DNA from: Rubritepida sp. | Lineage (GTDB): Bacteria > Pseudomonadota > Alphaproteobacteria > Acetobacterales > Acetobacteraceae | Assembly (NCBI GenBank): GCA_022843345.1 | Contig: JALHNW010000041.1 | Span: forward strand, 1 to 10,007 | Length of the DNA: 10,007 nt | Reading direction: 5' to 3' | Shown: piece after piece, positions 1-8,407 of the stretch | Numbering within the stretch: the stretch's first letter is position 1 | How the letters are laid out: the number at the start of each line of letters is the position of its first letter | Notes under the pieces: generated by a model | What the model saw: the letters and a program-made list of their open reading frames with translations, nothing else | The model's database searches: none | What the model was told of the DNA's origin: nothing | Translations under genes and position numbers: made by a program

Positions 1-927
1 CGCCACCAGCAGGAGGGCGGCGGCATTGGCCGCGTGGATCGGCGCCTTGGAGCCGCCGCCGGTCCGCATGCCGGCCAGCAGCGTGGCGCCGACCGCGCCG
101 ACGGCGGCCGATTCCGTGGGCGTGGCGATGCCGGCCAGCGTGGAGCCCAGGATGGCGACGAGCAGCACGATGGGCGCGACGAGGACCTCCGTCAGCTCGG
201 CCCAGGTGACGGTGCCGGCCTCGGCGGCGGGCACGGCGGGGCCGGTGGCGGGGCGCCACCAGCAGATGACGCCCTGGTAGATGATGTACATCGCGGTGAG
301 GACGAGGGAGGGGATCATCGCCCCCGCGTAGAGGTCGCCCACCGAGATGGTGTCGATGCTGAACAGCCCCTGGGAAAGCTGCGCCTGCTGGTAGGCGGAG
401 GCCAGCACCTCGCCCAGCACGATCATCACGGTGGCGGGCGGGATGATCTGGCCCAGCGTGCCGGCGGCGCAGATGGAGCCGGTGGCGAAGCCCGCGTCGT
501 AGCGGTGGCGCATCATGGCGGGCAGGGCGATGAGGCCCATGGTGACGACCGTCGCCCCCACCACGCCGGCGGAGGCACCGAGCAGCGCGCCCACCACGGT
601 GACGGAGATGGCGAGCCCGCCATTCACCGTGCCGAAGAGGCGGCCCATCGCTTCGAGCAGGTCGGGCGCGATGCGCGAGCGCTCCAGCATCATGCCCATG
701 AAGATGAAGAGCGGGATGGCGATGAGCGTGTCGCTGGTCATGGTGCCGAAGACGCGCTGCGCCAGCGCGCCCAGCAGGAAGGCGTCGAACACGCCCAGCA
801 GGATGCCCAGCCCGCCGAAGAACATGGCGCAGCCGGTGAGGATGAAGACGACGGGCAGGCCGATCATGATGCCCGTGCAGAGCACGAACATCATCCCGAT
901 GTTGAGCCACAGGCCGGGCCCGGTCAT
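1..927 (-). CDS. dctM: TRAP transporter large permease subunit (DctM/TakM type), partial
   Basis: This is the large membrane subunit of a tripartite ATP-independent periplasmic (TRAP) transporter, the ion-coupled channel of the inner membrane complex. I translated 309 codons by hand; the gene starts with ATG at 927 and its 3' end runs out of the window at base 1, so about a quarter to a third of a usual 430-460-residue DctM is missing. Visible family signatures are a hydrophobic N-terminal helix (about residues 10-45), IPLFIFMG (71-78), GASAGVVGATVVTMG (117-131), the hairpin-loop motif AAGTLGQIIPP (154-164) and GIATPTESAAVGA (266-278). These are characteristic of DctM. No other ATG, GTG or TTG lies in frame in the 60 bases upstream; M12 is a possible shorter start. 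No clear Shine-Dalgarno sequence precedes the ATG, which sits inside a hairpin. The gene follows dctP and dctQ in the same operon. Confidence 0.93.
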   Translation of the reverse strand, partial: MTGPGLWLNIGMMFVLCTGIMIGLPVVFILTGCAMFFGGLGILLGVFDAFLLGALAQRVFGTMTSDTLIAIPLFIFMGMMLERSRIAPDLLEAMGRLFGTVNGGLAISVTVVGALLGASAGVVGATVVTMGLIALPAMMRHRYDAGFATGSICAAGTLGQIIPPATVMIVLGEVLASAYQQAQLSQGLFSIDTISVGDLYAGAMIPSLVLTAMYIIYQGVICWWRPATGPAVPAAEAGTVTWAELTEVLVAPIVLLVAILGSTLAGIATPTESAAVGAVGATLLAGMRTGGGSKAPIHAANAAALLLVA

Positions 928-946
928 GCCGGGTGCCCCGGCATGA
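924..946 (-). promoter_or_regulatory. Perfect hairpin enclosing the dctM start codon
   Basis: The arms TCATGCCGGG (924-933) and CCCGGCATGA (937-946) are exact reverse complements separated by a 3-base loop (934-936). In the dctQ-dctM message the dctM AUG (927-925) lies in the 3' arm. The symmetry also places a second AUG at 944-942 in the 5' arm. It opens a six-codon reading frame (M-P-G-H-P-A, stop at 926-924) whose UGA overlaps the dctM AUG as AUGA. An AGAGA stretch just upstream of the first AUG could serve as its ribosome-binding site, while dctM itself has none that is obvious. A role in limiting or coupling dctM translation is inference. There is no U-run on either side, so it does not look like an intrinsic terminator. 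Confidence 0.5.
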
Positions 947-988
947 GTCTCTGCTTGGCGCGCGGCCGAACCCCCAACCCCGCGCGCA

Positions 989-1537
989 TCACGCCTCGCC
1001 CATCGTGCGGCGGTGCGGGAAGGCGGTGCGCTCGCGCCCCGCCAGGACGCCCAGGGCGCGGAGGAGGATGGACAGGCCCTGGAGCGCCAGCAGCCCCGCC
1101 ATCACCAGGATGAGGCCTTTCAGGTAGGGCTGGAGCGGCAGGCCCCCATGGGTCATCGGCCCCTCGTTCAGCCGGAAGGAGACCATCACGTAGCCCCAGG
1201 AGGCCCAGACCAGCAGCGCGCAGAAGGGCCAGACGAGCAGGATGATGCCCAGCGCCTCCAGCGCCGCGCGGCGGCGTTCGGACCAGCCGCCATACCAGAA
1301 GTCCACGCGCACATGGCCGTCGAGCATGTAGACGTAGCCGATGGCCAGCATGAACAGCACGGCGTGGATGTAGGTCACGCCCTCCTGCGCCCAGGGGTAG
1401 GAGGTGCCGAAGCCGTAGCGCAGCACCACCACCGCGAATTGCCAGGCCACCAGCGCCACCGCCAGCCACTTCACCGACTGGCCGATGATGCGGGAAGCGG
1501 CGTCGATGCCGTCGGCGAGGCGCAGGAAGAAGCCCAC
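989..1537 (-). CDS. dctQ: TRAP transporter small permease subunit (DctQ/TakQ type)
   Basis: This 182-residue protein is the small membrane subunit of the TRAP transporter and pairs with DctM to form the membrane part of the importer. Four hydrophobic segments are visible at about residues 20-40, 52-72, 94-118 and 139-160, the usual DctQ topology. The loop after helix 2 carries the family pattern LDGHVRVDFWYGGWS (72-86), and W49-Q51-E52 precede the second helix as in relatives. The start is GTG at 1537, one base after the dctP stop codon, so translation is probably coupled to dctP; a weak GGGG stretch in the end of dctP is the only possible ribosome-binding site. The length is normal for the longer TakQ-like subgroup. 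A gap of 61 bases separates its stop from dctM. The family assignment is secure; the substrate is unknown from this subunit. Confidence 0.92.
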   Translation of the reverse strand: MGFFLRLADGIDAASRIIGQSVKWLAVALVAWQFAVVVLRYGFGTSYPWAQEGVTYIHAVLFMLAIGYVYMLDGHVRVDFWYGGWSERRRAALEALGIILLVWPFCALLVWASWGYVMVSFRLNEGPMTHGGLPLQPYLKGLILVMAGLLALQGLSILLRALGVLAGRERTAFPHRRTMGEA

Positions 1538-1538
1538 C

Positions 1539-2624
1539 TCAACCCCGCCGGATGGCGAGGGCGCGCGTGTTGAAGATCGCCCCGTAGCTCTGCATCATGT
1601 AGGTCTGGCTGCGCTCGCGGTAGGCGGCGTAGCTGTCGGCGATCGCCTTCACCTGCGGGTCGGCATGGGCGCGGAACTCGGCCATCATGTCGGCGGCGGT
1701 GTTGGCGAAGACGCCCAGCAGGGGTGCGGGCACCTCGCGCACCGTGACGCCGTGGCGGGACACCAGCTCGGCCAGCGCGATGGGGTGGCGGGTGTCGTAT
1801 TCCGTCGTCGTCTCCTCGTGCAGGCTCAGCGCCGCGATGCGGACCACGGTCTTGAGGTCGTCCGGCAGGGCGTTCCAGCGGGCCATGTTGATGCCGATCT
1901 CCTCCGCGCTCGAAGGCTCCTGCACGCCGGGGTAGTAGTAGTTCTTGGCGACCTGGTGCAGGCCGAGCGGCAAGTCGGAGAAGGGACCGACGAACTCGGC
2001 GGCGTCGATGGTGCCGGATTGCAGCGCCGAGAAGATCTCGCCCGCCGGCAGCGTGACGACGGAGGCGCCGGCGCGGCGGAACATCTCGCCGCCCAGGCCG
2101 GCGGTGCGGAAGCGCAGGCCGCGGAAGTCGTCCACCGTGCGGATCTCGCGCCGGAAGAAGCCCATCCATTGCGGGCCGCTGTCGCCCACGATGAAGGGCT
2201 TGATGCCGAAGCGGGCATACATGGCGTCGTAGAGCGCCTGGCCGCCGCCATGCATCATCCAGCCCTGGCGTTCGTAGGCGGTGAGGCCGAAGGGGAAGGA
2301 GCCGAAGAAGCCGATGCCGGGCGACTTGCTGATCCAGAAGGAGGGCACGCCGTGGTAGAGGTCCGCCGTGCCGGCGGCCACCGCATCAAACGCCCCAGGG
2401 GCGGGCACCACCTCGCCGGCGGCGAAGAGGCGGACCGTGAGGCGCCCGCCGGAGAGCTGGCCGATGCGGTCGGCGCAGCGCTGCGCGGCCACGCCCGGGC
2501 CGGGCAGGTTGCGCGGCCAGATGGTGACCATGCGCCACTCGATGCGGCCCTGCGACAAGGCGGGCGTGGCGAGCGTCGTGGCGGCGGCCGCGGCGGATGC
2601 GGCGACGAGGTTGCGGCGTTGCAT
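1539..2624 (-). CDS. dctP: TRAP transporter substrate-binding protein (DctP family, TakP-like)
   Basis: This 361-residue protein is the periplasmic solute receptor of the TRAP system. The N-terminus (MQRRNLVAAS, then an alanine-rich stretch) is a signal peptide with a twin-arginine-like start and a probable cleavage site near residues 24-26 (ALS-QG). The mature part follows the TakP/SmoM subgroup: a G-P-Q motif (150-152), the ligand arginine region LRFRTAG (170-176, R173), DAAEFVGPF (208-216) and KNYYYPG (227-233). TakP of Rhodobacter sphaeroides binds 2-oxo acids through Gln, Arg, Glu and Trp residues at nearly the same positions (from memory). Here the equivalents appear to be Q152, R173, E210 and F211, so Trp is replaced by Phe. 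A 2-oxo acid or similar carboxylate is therefore a reasonable but unproven ligand. GGAGA lies about 9 bases before the ATG. It follows the dioxygenase gene after 22 bases. Confidence 0.93.
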   Translation of the reverse strand: MQRRNLVAASAAAAATTLATPALSQGRIEWRMVTIWPRNLPGPGVAAQRCADRIGQLSGGRLTVRLFAAGEVVPAPGAFDAVAAGTADLYHGVPSFWISKSPGIGFFGSFPFGLTAYERQGWMMHGGGQALYDAMYARFGIKPFIVGDSGPQWMGFFRREIRTVDDFRGLRFRTAGLGGEMFRRAGASVVTLPAGEIFSALQSGTIDAAEFVGPFSDLPLGLHQVAKNYYYPGVQEPSSAEEIGINMARWNALPDDLKTVVRIAALSLHEETTTEYDTRHPIALAELVSRHGVTVREVPAPLLGVFANTAADMMAEFRAHADPQVKAIADSYAAYRERSQTYMMQSYGAIFNTRALAIRRG

Positions 2625-2646
2625 GTCTGTCTGTCTCCGGGGGGTG

Positions 2647-3432
2647 TCAGGTGAAGCGCGGGAAGTCGGGGCCGTCGAGCGGCGCGCCGTCGGGCAGGCG
2701 GATGTGGCGCAGCGGCGGCGAGCCGCGGCCCTGGCGGTCGATGAACACCGCGTCGTCGCCGACCCAGCGCGCCGAGAAGACGCGGCGGCGGAGCGCGCTG
2801 CCCGTGTTGGCCGGGGCGCCGTGGACGGTGTGGAAGTCGAAGGCCACCGCGTCGCCCGGCTCCATCGCCCAGCCCATGATGCGGAGCTCGTCGCGGCGCG
2901 AGTCGATGTTGGGGAGTTCCTCCGTGTCGTCGCCCTCGAACAGGTCGGTGCCGTCGAAGCGCTTGGGGCGGTGGTTCTTCCAGCGATGCGAGCCGGCCAC
3001 GCATTCCAGCGCCTGCTCGCGCGAGACGGGGTCGAGCGGAATCCAGAAGCTCACGCTCTGCTCGCCGCCCACGCAGTAATAGGGGCTGTCCTGGTGCCAG
3101 GGGGTGACGATGCTGGTGCCGGGTTCCTTCACCAGGATGTGGTCGTGGAAGAAGCGGGCGCCCTGGCTGCCCATGAGGGTACGGGCCAGCGCCGCGCCTG
3201 GGCCGTGCAGCACGAAGTCCCGGTATTCGGGGATGCGCTGCCAGTTGCACAAATCCTGGAAGAAGCGGGCCGAGCCGTCCTTGGGCGTGTAGGAGCGCTC
3301 GTAGATTCCCGGGTGGGCCATCAGCGTGTCGGTGCCGGCGCGCAGGGGCTCGACCCAGTCGCGGAAGGCGCCGCGGAGCAGGAGGACGCCATCCTCGCGG
3401 AATTGCGCGGCCTGGGCTTCGGTCACGTCCAT
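2647..3432 (-). CDS. PhyH-family (phytanoyl-CoA dioxygenase-like) Fe(II)/2-oxoglutarate oxygenase
   Basis: This 261-residue protein has the layout of the PhyH family, non-haem iron enzymes that couple 2-oxoglutarate decarboxylation to hydroxylation or oxidative demethylation of a small molecule. The metal-binding H-x-D is in TPWHQDSPYY (110-119: H113, D115). The distal histidine is most likely H204 in HTVHGAPANTG (201-211), and an arginine of the RRR cluster at 215-217 would bind the 2-oxoglutarate carboxylate. SFWIPLDPV (128-136) and AGSHRW (146-151) are also typical. The ATG at 3432 is preceded by GGAGAG at a good distance; longer in-frame reading upstream is only a shadow of hutD. It is the first gene of a unit with the TRAP transporter and has its own putative promoter and hut-type operator. 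The family assignment is firm. The substrate cannot be read from sequence; phytanoyl-CoA itself is unlikely in this context. Confidence 0.9.
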   Translation of the reverse strand: MDVTEAQAAQFREDGVLLLRGAFRDWVEPLRAGTDTLMAHPGIYERSYTPKDGSARFFQDLCNWQRIPEYRDFVLHGPGAALARTLMGSQGARFFHDHILVKEPGTSIVTPWHQDSPYYCVGGEQSVSFWIPLDPVSREQALECVAGSHRWKNHRPKRFDGTDLFEGDDTEELPNIDSRRDELRIMGWAMEPGDAVAFDFHTVHGAPANTGSALRRRVFSARWVGDDAVFIDRQGRGSPPLRHIRLPDGAPLDGPDFPRFT

Positions 3433-3456
3433 CGCTGTGCCTCTCCGGTTGGCCCG

Positions 3457-3485
3457 ATCATCCGGGCGCGGGGTGCGCGTGTAAA
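3457..3485 (-). promoter_or_regulatory. Putative sigma-70 promoter of the dioxygenase-TRAP operon
   Basis: Reading the minus strand, TTTACA (3485-3480) matches the -35 consensus TTGACA at five of six bases. It is followed by a 17-base spacer and then GATGAT (3462-3457), matching TATAAT at four of six. Transcription would begin near 3450, leaving a leader of roughly 18 bases with GGAGAG before the dioxygenase ATG at 3432. The -35 box is contained in the near-palindromic operator at 3479-3490, so a bound repressor would block it. The prediction rests on consensus matching only. Confidence 0.4.
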
Positions 3486-3490
3486 GACAT
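3479..3490. promoter_or_regulatory. Putative HutC operator before the dioxygenase-TRAP operon
   Basis: GTGTAAAGACAT contains TGTA-AA-GACA. It agrees at 10 of 12 positions with the site at 8349-8360 (ATGTATAGACAT), including the same departure from perfect symmetry (GACA instead of TACA). HutC of Pseudomonas is known to bind TGTA-N2-TACA. The site lies one base beyond the hutD stop codon, in the 59-base gap before the dioxygenase gene, and is one of very few A+T-rich patches in the window. HutC binding here is inferred. Confidence 0.5.
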
Positions 3491-3491
3491 G

Positions 3492-3991
3492 TCAGGCGGG
3501 GCGGAGCGTGACCTCGGCCCATTCCGTGCCGGATTCGGGCAGGATGCGCGCGGGGCTGCGTTCCAGCGCGGCGGCGTCCAGCGCGTGCAGGGTGTGTTCG
3601 CCGATGCGGGCGGTGCCGCGCAGGATGAACACGAAGGTGGCCGTGCTTTCGGCGGCGTCGGTGCGGCGCGTGACGGCATGCGCCATGGCGCCGCGGCGGG
3701 TGATGACGTTGAAGGCCAGCACCGGGCCGGCATGAAGCGTGGCGTTGATCGAATCCTCGCCGCGGAAGGAGTGGGGGGCGGGGCCGATGGGGGCGCCGTC
3801 GAAGCGCAGGCCGTCGCCGATCACGGTCAGCGTGCGGTCGAAGCCTGCATAGTCGCTGAAGGCGCCGTCCTTCGTGATCTCGGCCAGGCTCAGGCGCCAG
3901 TCGTCGTCGGCGTGCCAGGCGACCTCGTGGCTGATGCCGCCGCCGTTGCGCCAGGGTCGGGTTTCGTAGTCCGCGCGGCGCAGGACGCGCA

Positions 3992-3992
<1 letters not shown>
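3492..3992 (-). CDS. hutD: HutD family protein
   Basis: HutD proteins are small cupin-fold proteins found in hut operons. Their biochemical role is not settled; in Pseudomonas fluorescens HutD has been proposed to limit hut activity, possibly by sensing an intermediate. This copy has 166 residues, a little shorter than the usual 180-200. It carries the family signature PWRNGGGISHEV (13-24), then DWRLSLAEITKDGAFSDYAG (31-50), the FDRTLTVIGDG strand (51-61), SFRGED (75-80), and FNVITRRG (94-101) corresponding to the conserved FN-V-M-TRRG element. The ATG at 3992-3990 shares one base with the hutU stop (TGATG), so translation is coupled and no separate ribosome-binding site is needed. It is the last gene of the hutIHUD operon; an operator-like site begins just after its stop codon. 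Confidence 0.9.
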
Positions 3993-5640
<1,648 letters not shown>

Positions 5641-5644
<4 letters not shown>

Positions 5645-7134
5645 AGGCTCAGCTCCGTCAGTTCGGCGATCTGGGGCAGCAGCGCGATGGCTTCCTGCAT
5701 GTCGGGGGCCATGTGGCGGTCCTCCTCCAGCGTCGGCACCGTGGCGCGCAGCAACGCGCGGGCGCGCTCCAGCGCGGGGGAGGACGGCAGCGGGGCGTGG
5801 AAGTCGCAGCCCTGGGCGGCGGCCAGGAACTCGATGCCCAGGATGGCGCGCAGGTTCGCGGCCATGGGCAGCAGGCGGCGCGCGGCGTGGGTGGCCATGC
5901 TGACGTGGTCCTCCTGGTTCGCGCTGGTGGGGATGGAGTCCACGCTGGCGGGCGTGGCGCGCTGCCGGTTCTCGGCCACCAGGGCGGCCGCCGTCACCTG
6001 CGGCAGCATGAAGCCGCTGTTCAGGCCCGGCCGCGGCGTGAGGAAGGCGGGCAGGCCGGAGAGCGCCGGGTCGGTCAGCATGGCGACGCGACGCTCGGCG
6101 ATGGAGCCGATCTCGCAGAGCGCGAGGGCGATGATGTCGGCGGCGAAGGCCACCGGCTGGGCGTGGAAGTTGCCGCCGCTGATCACCTCGGCTTCGCCGC
6201 TGAACACCAGCGGGTTGTCGGAGACGCCGTTGGCCTCCGTCTCCAGCGTGGCGGCGGCGTCGCGCAGGATGTCGAGCACGGCGCCCATCACCTGCGGCTG
6301 GCAGCGCAGGCAGTAGGGATCCTGCACGCGCGGGTCGTCCACGCGGTGGGAGGCGCGGATGGCGCTGCCCGCCATCAGGGCGCGCAGGGCGGCAGCCGAT
6401 TCCGCCTGGCCGCGATGGCCGCGCAGGGCGTGGATGCGCGCGTCGAACGGGCCGTCGCTGCCCTTCGCCGCGTCGGTGGACAGCGCGCCGGTGACCAGGG
6501 CGGCGCGGAAGCACTCCTCCGCCTCGAACAGCGCGGCCAGCGCCAGCGCGGTGCTGACCTGGGTGCCGTTCAGCAGCGCCAGCCCTTCCTTGGGGCCGAG
6601 CTCCAGCGGCTGCATGCCGTGCAGCGCCAGGGTGGCGCCGGCCTCGCCATGGCCGAGGAAGGCGCCCACGCCCATCAGCGCCGCCGTCATGTGGGCCAGC
6701 GGCGCCAGGTCGCCGGACGCGCCCACCGAACCCTGGCCGGGGATCACCGGCAGCAGGCCGTGGTCCAGCGCCGCCTGCAGCGCCTCGATCACCGCCCAGC
6801 GCACGCCCGAGGCGCCCTGGGCCAGCGACCCCAGCTTCAGCGCCAGCACCAGCCGCACCACCGGCGCGGGCAGCGCCTCGCCCACGCCGGCGGCGTGGGA
6901 CAGCACGATGTTGCGCTGGAGCGTCAGCAGGTCGGCGTCCGGGATGCGGACATGCGCCAGCTTCCCGAAGCCGGTGTTGATGCCGTAGACCGCCTCGCCC
7001 TTCGCCACGATGGCGGCGACGGTGGCCGCGCCCGCCTCGACGGCGGGGCGGCACGCTTCGTCCAGGGTCGGCGTCTCGCCGCGCCAGACGCGGCGCCAGA
7101 GCGACAGGTCGGCCTGGCCGGGGGACAGAATCAT
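5641..7134 (-). CDS. hutH: Histidine ammonia-lyase (histidase)
   Basis: HutH removes ammonia from L-histidine to form urocanate, the committed first step of the pathway. Catalysis needs the MIO group, formed by self-cyclisation of an Ala-Ser-Gly triplet. Here that is A139-S140-G141 inside [14 protein letters not shown] (135-148). Other catalytic residues recognised by alignment with the P. putida enzyme (offset about 3) are Y50 in YGINTGFG (50-57), Y274 and R277 in [11 protein letters not shown] (271-281), the F-H-A-Q region at 323-326, and E408 in NQEDHVSM (406-413). The 497-residue length is slightly under the usual 500-515. The ATG at 7134 overlaps the hutI stop as ATGA and has a strong GGAGAGG ribosome-binding site five bases upstream. 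Histidase is separated from other MIO enzymes (phenylalanine or tyrosine lyases) by its position between hutI and hutU. Confidence 0.97.
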
Positions 7135-8327
7135 GCGCCTCTCCAGATGCGGGCGTGCAGCGGGTTGAAGCCCATGCGGGCGACGAGTTCAGCGGGTTCG
7201 GCCGCGTCCCAGATCGCCAGGTCGCACCACTTGCCGGGCTCCACCGTGCCGCATTCGTGCAGCAAGCCCAGCGCGCGGGCGGCCTCGCGCGTCACGCCCG
7301 CGATGCACTCGGCCACGGTGAGGCGGAAGAGCGTGGCGCCCATGTTCATCGCCAGCAGCAGCGAGGTCAGCGGCGAGGTGCCGGGGTTGCAGTCGGTGGC
7401 CAGCGCGATGCGCGCGCCGTGGCGGCGCAGGGCGGCGACGGGGGGCATCTGCGTTTCGCGCAGGGCGTAGAAGGCGCCGGGCAGCAGCACGGCGACGGTG
7501 CCGGCGCGGGCCAGGGCGGCGGCGCCTTCCTCGTCCGTGTGCTCCAGGTGGTCGGCGGACAGGGCGCCGTGCTCGGCGGCCAGCGCCGCGCCGTGCAGGT
7601 TGGACAGCTGGTCGGCGTGCAGCTTCACCGGCAGGCCATGCGCGGCGGCGGCGGCGAACACGCGGCGGGTCTGGTCGGGGGTGAAGGCGATGCCCTCGCA
7701 GAAGGCGTCCACCGCGTCGGCCAGGCCCTCGCGCGCGATGGCGGGGAGCATGTCGTCGCAGACGGCGCGGATGTGGGCGTCGCGGTCGCCCTGCGCCTCT
7801 GGCGGCAGGGCGTGGGCGCCGAGGAAGGTGGTGCGGACGGTCACGCGGCGATGCTCGGCAAGGGCGCGGGCCACCCGCAGGCAGCGGGACTCGGTTTCCG
7901 TGTCGAGGCCGTAGCCGCTCTTGACCTCGATGGTGGTCACGCCCTCGGCCAGCAAGGCGTCGAGGCGGGGCAGGGACTCGCGCAGCAAGGTCGCCTCGTC
8001 GGCGGCGCGGGTGGCGCGGACGGAGGACAGGATGCCGCCGCCCTCGCGCGCGATTTCCTCGTAGGTCGCGCCTTCCAGCCGCCGCTCGAACTCGCGCGCG
8101 CGGTTGCCGGCGAAGACCAGGTGTGTGTGGCAATCCACCAGGCCGGGGGTGCAGAGGCGGCCGCCCATGTCGTGCGTCGCCGCGGCCTCGTGCGCGGGCA
8201 GGGCGGCTTCGGGGCCGGCCCAGGCGATGCGGCCGTCGCGCGCGGCCACCGCGCCGCGCGTGACCAGCGATGACCCTTCGGCCATCGTCAGCAGGCGAAG
8301 GTTCCGCCAGACCGTGTCGAAACGCAT
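7131..8327 (-). CDS. hutI: Imidazolonepropionase
   Basis: HutI hydrolyses 4-imidazolone-5-propionate to N-formimino-L-glutamate, step three of histidine breakdown. It is a metal-dependent amidohydrolase. With the start at 8327 the protein has 398 residues, close to the family norm of about 400-410. The metal ligands are visible: H67 and H69 in DCHTH (65-69), H237 in KLHADQ (235-240), and D312 in ATDCNPG (310-316). EVKSGYGLD (134-142), SADHLEH (257-263) and the C-terminal [10 protein letters not shown] (365-374) are conserved. A longer frame opens at the ATG at 8360, but that codon lies inside the putative operator and probable promoter. The ATG at 8327 (MRFDTVWRN) gives the N-terminus expected for HutI and follows a GGGGGTG stretch that could act as ribosome-binding site. 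It is the first gene of the leftward hutIHUD operon. Confidence 0.95.
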   Translation of the reverse strand: MRFDTVWRNLRLLTMAEGSSLVTRGAVAARDGRIAWAGPEAALPAHEAAATHDMGGRLCTPGLVDCHTHLVFAGNRAREFERRLEGATYEEIAREGGGILSSVRATRAADEATLLRESLPRLDALLAEGVTTIEVKSGYGLDTETESRCLRVARALAEHRRVTVRTTFLGAHALPPEAQGDRDAHIRAVCDDMLPAIAREGLADAVDAFCEGIAFTPDQTRRVFAAAAAHGLPVKLHADQLSNLHGAALAAEHGALSADHLEHTDEEGAAALARAGTVAVLLPGAFYALRETQMPPVAALRRHGARIALATDCNPGTSPLTSLLLAMNMGATLFRLTVAECIAGVTREAARALGLLHECGTVEPGKWCDLAIWDAAEPAELVARMGFNPLHARIWRGA

Positions 8328-8348
8328 GGACGCACCCCCGGGGGCTTC

Positions 8349-8360
8349 ATGTATAGACAT
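8349..8360. promoter_or_regulatory. Putative HutC operator between hutI and hutF
   Basis: ATGTATAGACAT is a near-palindrome (10 of 12 positions symmetric) in the centre of the 80-base divergent hutI-hutF control region. Its core, TGTA-TA-GACA, differs by one base from the HutC consensus TGTA-N2-TACA known from Pseudomonas. It is the only A+T-rich patch in the region, so it probably overlaps one or both promoters. On the plus strand TATAGA (8352-8357) could be a -10 box, with a weak TGGACG (8327-8332) at a long 19-base spacing. On the minus strand I found no convincing -35/-10 pair. One site could let HutC control both directions, with urocanate as the expected inducer (family knowledge). Confidence 0.6.
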
Positions 8361-8407
8361 AAACGGATGGCGCGCCGGCCGTCCAGCGGATTCGGAGGGC
8401 GTGGCGG

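Noticed and set aside
924..1469. 181-codon minus-strand frame overlapping dctQ and ending at the dctM start
   Set aside because: It is the out-of-frame shadow of dctQ, with no hydrophobic pattern of its own. Only its last six codons (from the AUG at 944) are of interest and are reported with the hairpin.
3452..3467. Small inverted repeat GCCCG-ATCATC-CGGGC between hutD and the dioxygenase gene, considered as a terminator for hutIHUD
   Set aside because: The stem is only five base pairs and there is no U-run after it; it also overlaps the proposed -10 box, so it is not a convincing terminator.
5713..7470. Long plus-strand open frame (585 codons) opposite hutH and hutI; similar ones at 34-1113, 1485-2654, 2368-3735 and 7155-8273
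   Set aside because: All are mirror frames of well-supported minus-strand genes, lack family motifs and lack convincing ribosome-binding sites.
8335..8344. CCCCCGGGGG palindrome just upstream of the hutI start, considered as a second regulator site
   Set aside because: It is a simple C/G run of a kind expected in this composition, does not resemble the HutC motif, and overlaps the probable ribosome-binding site of hutI. Without a loop it could form only a very short hairpin.
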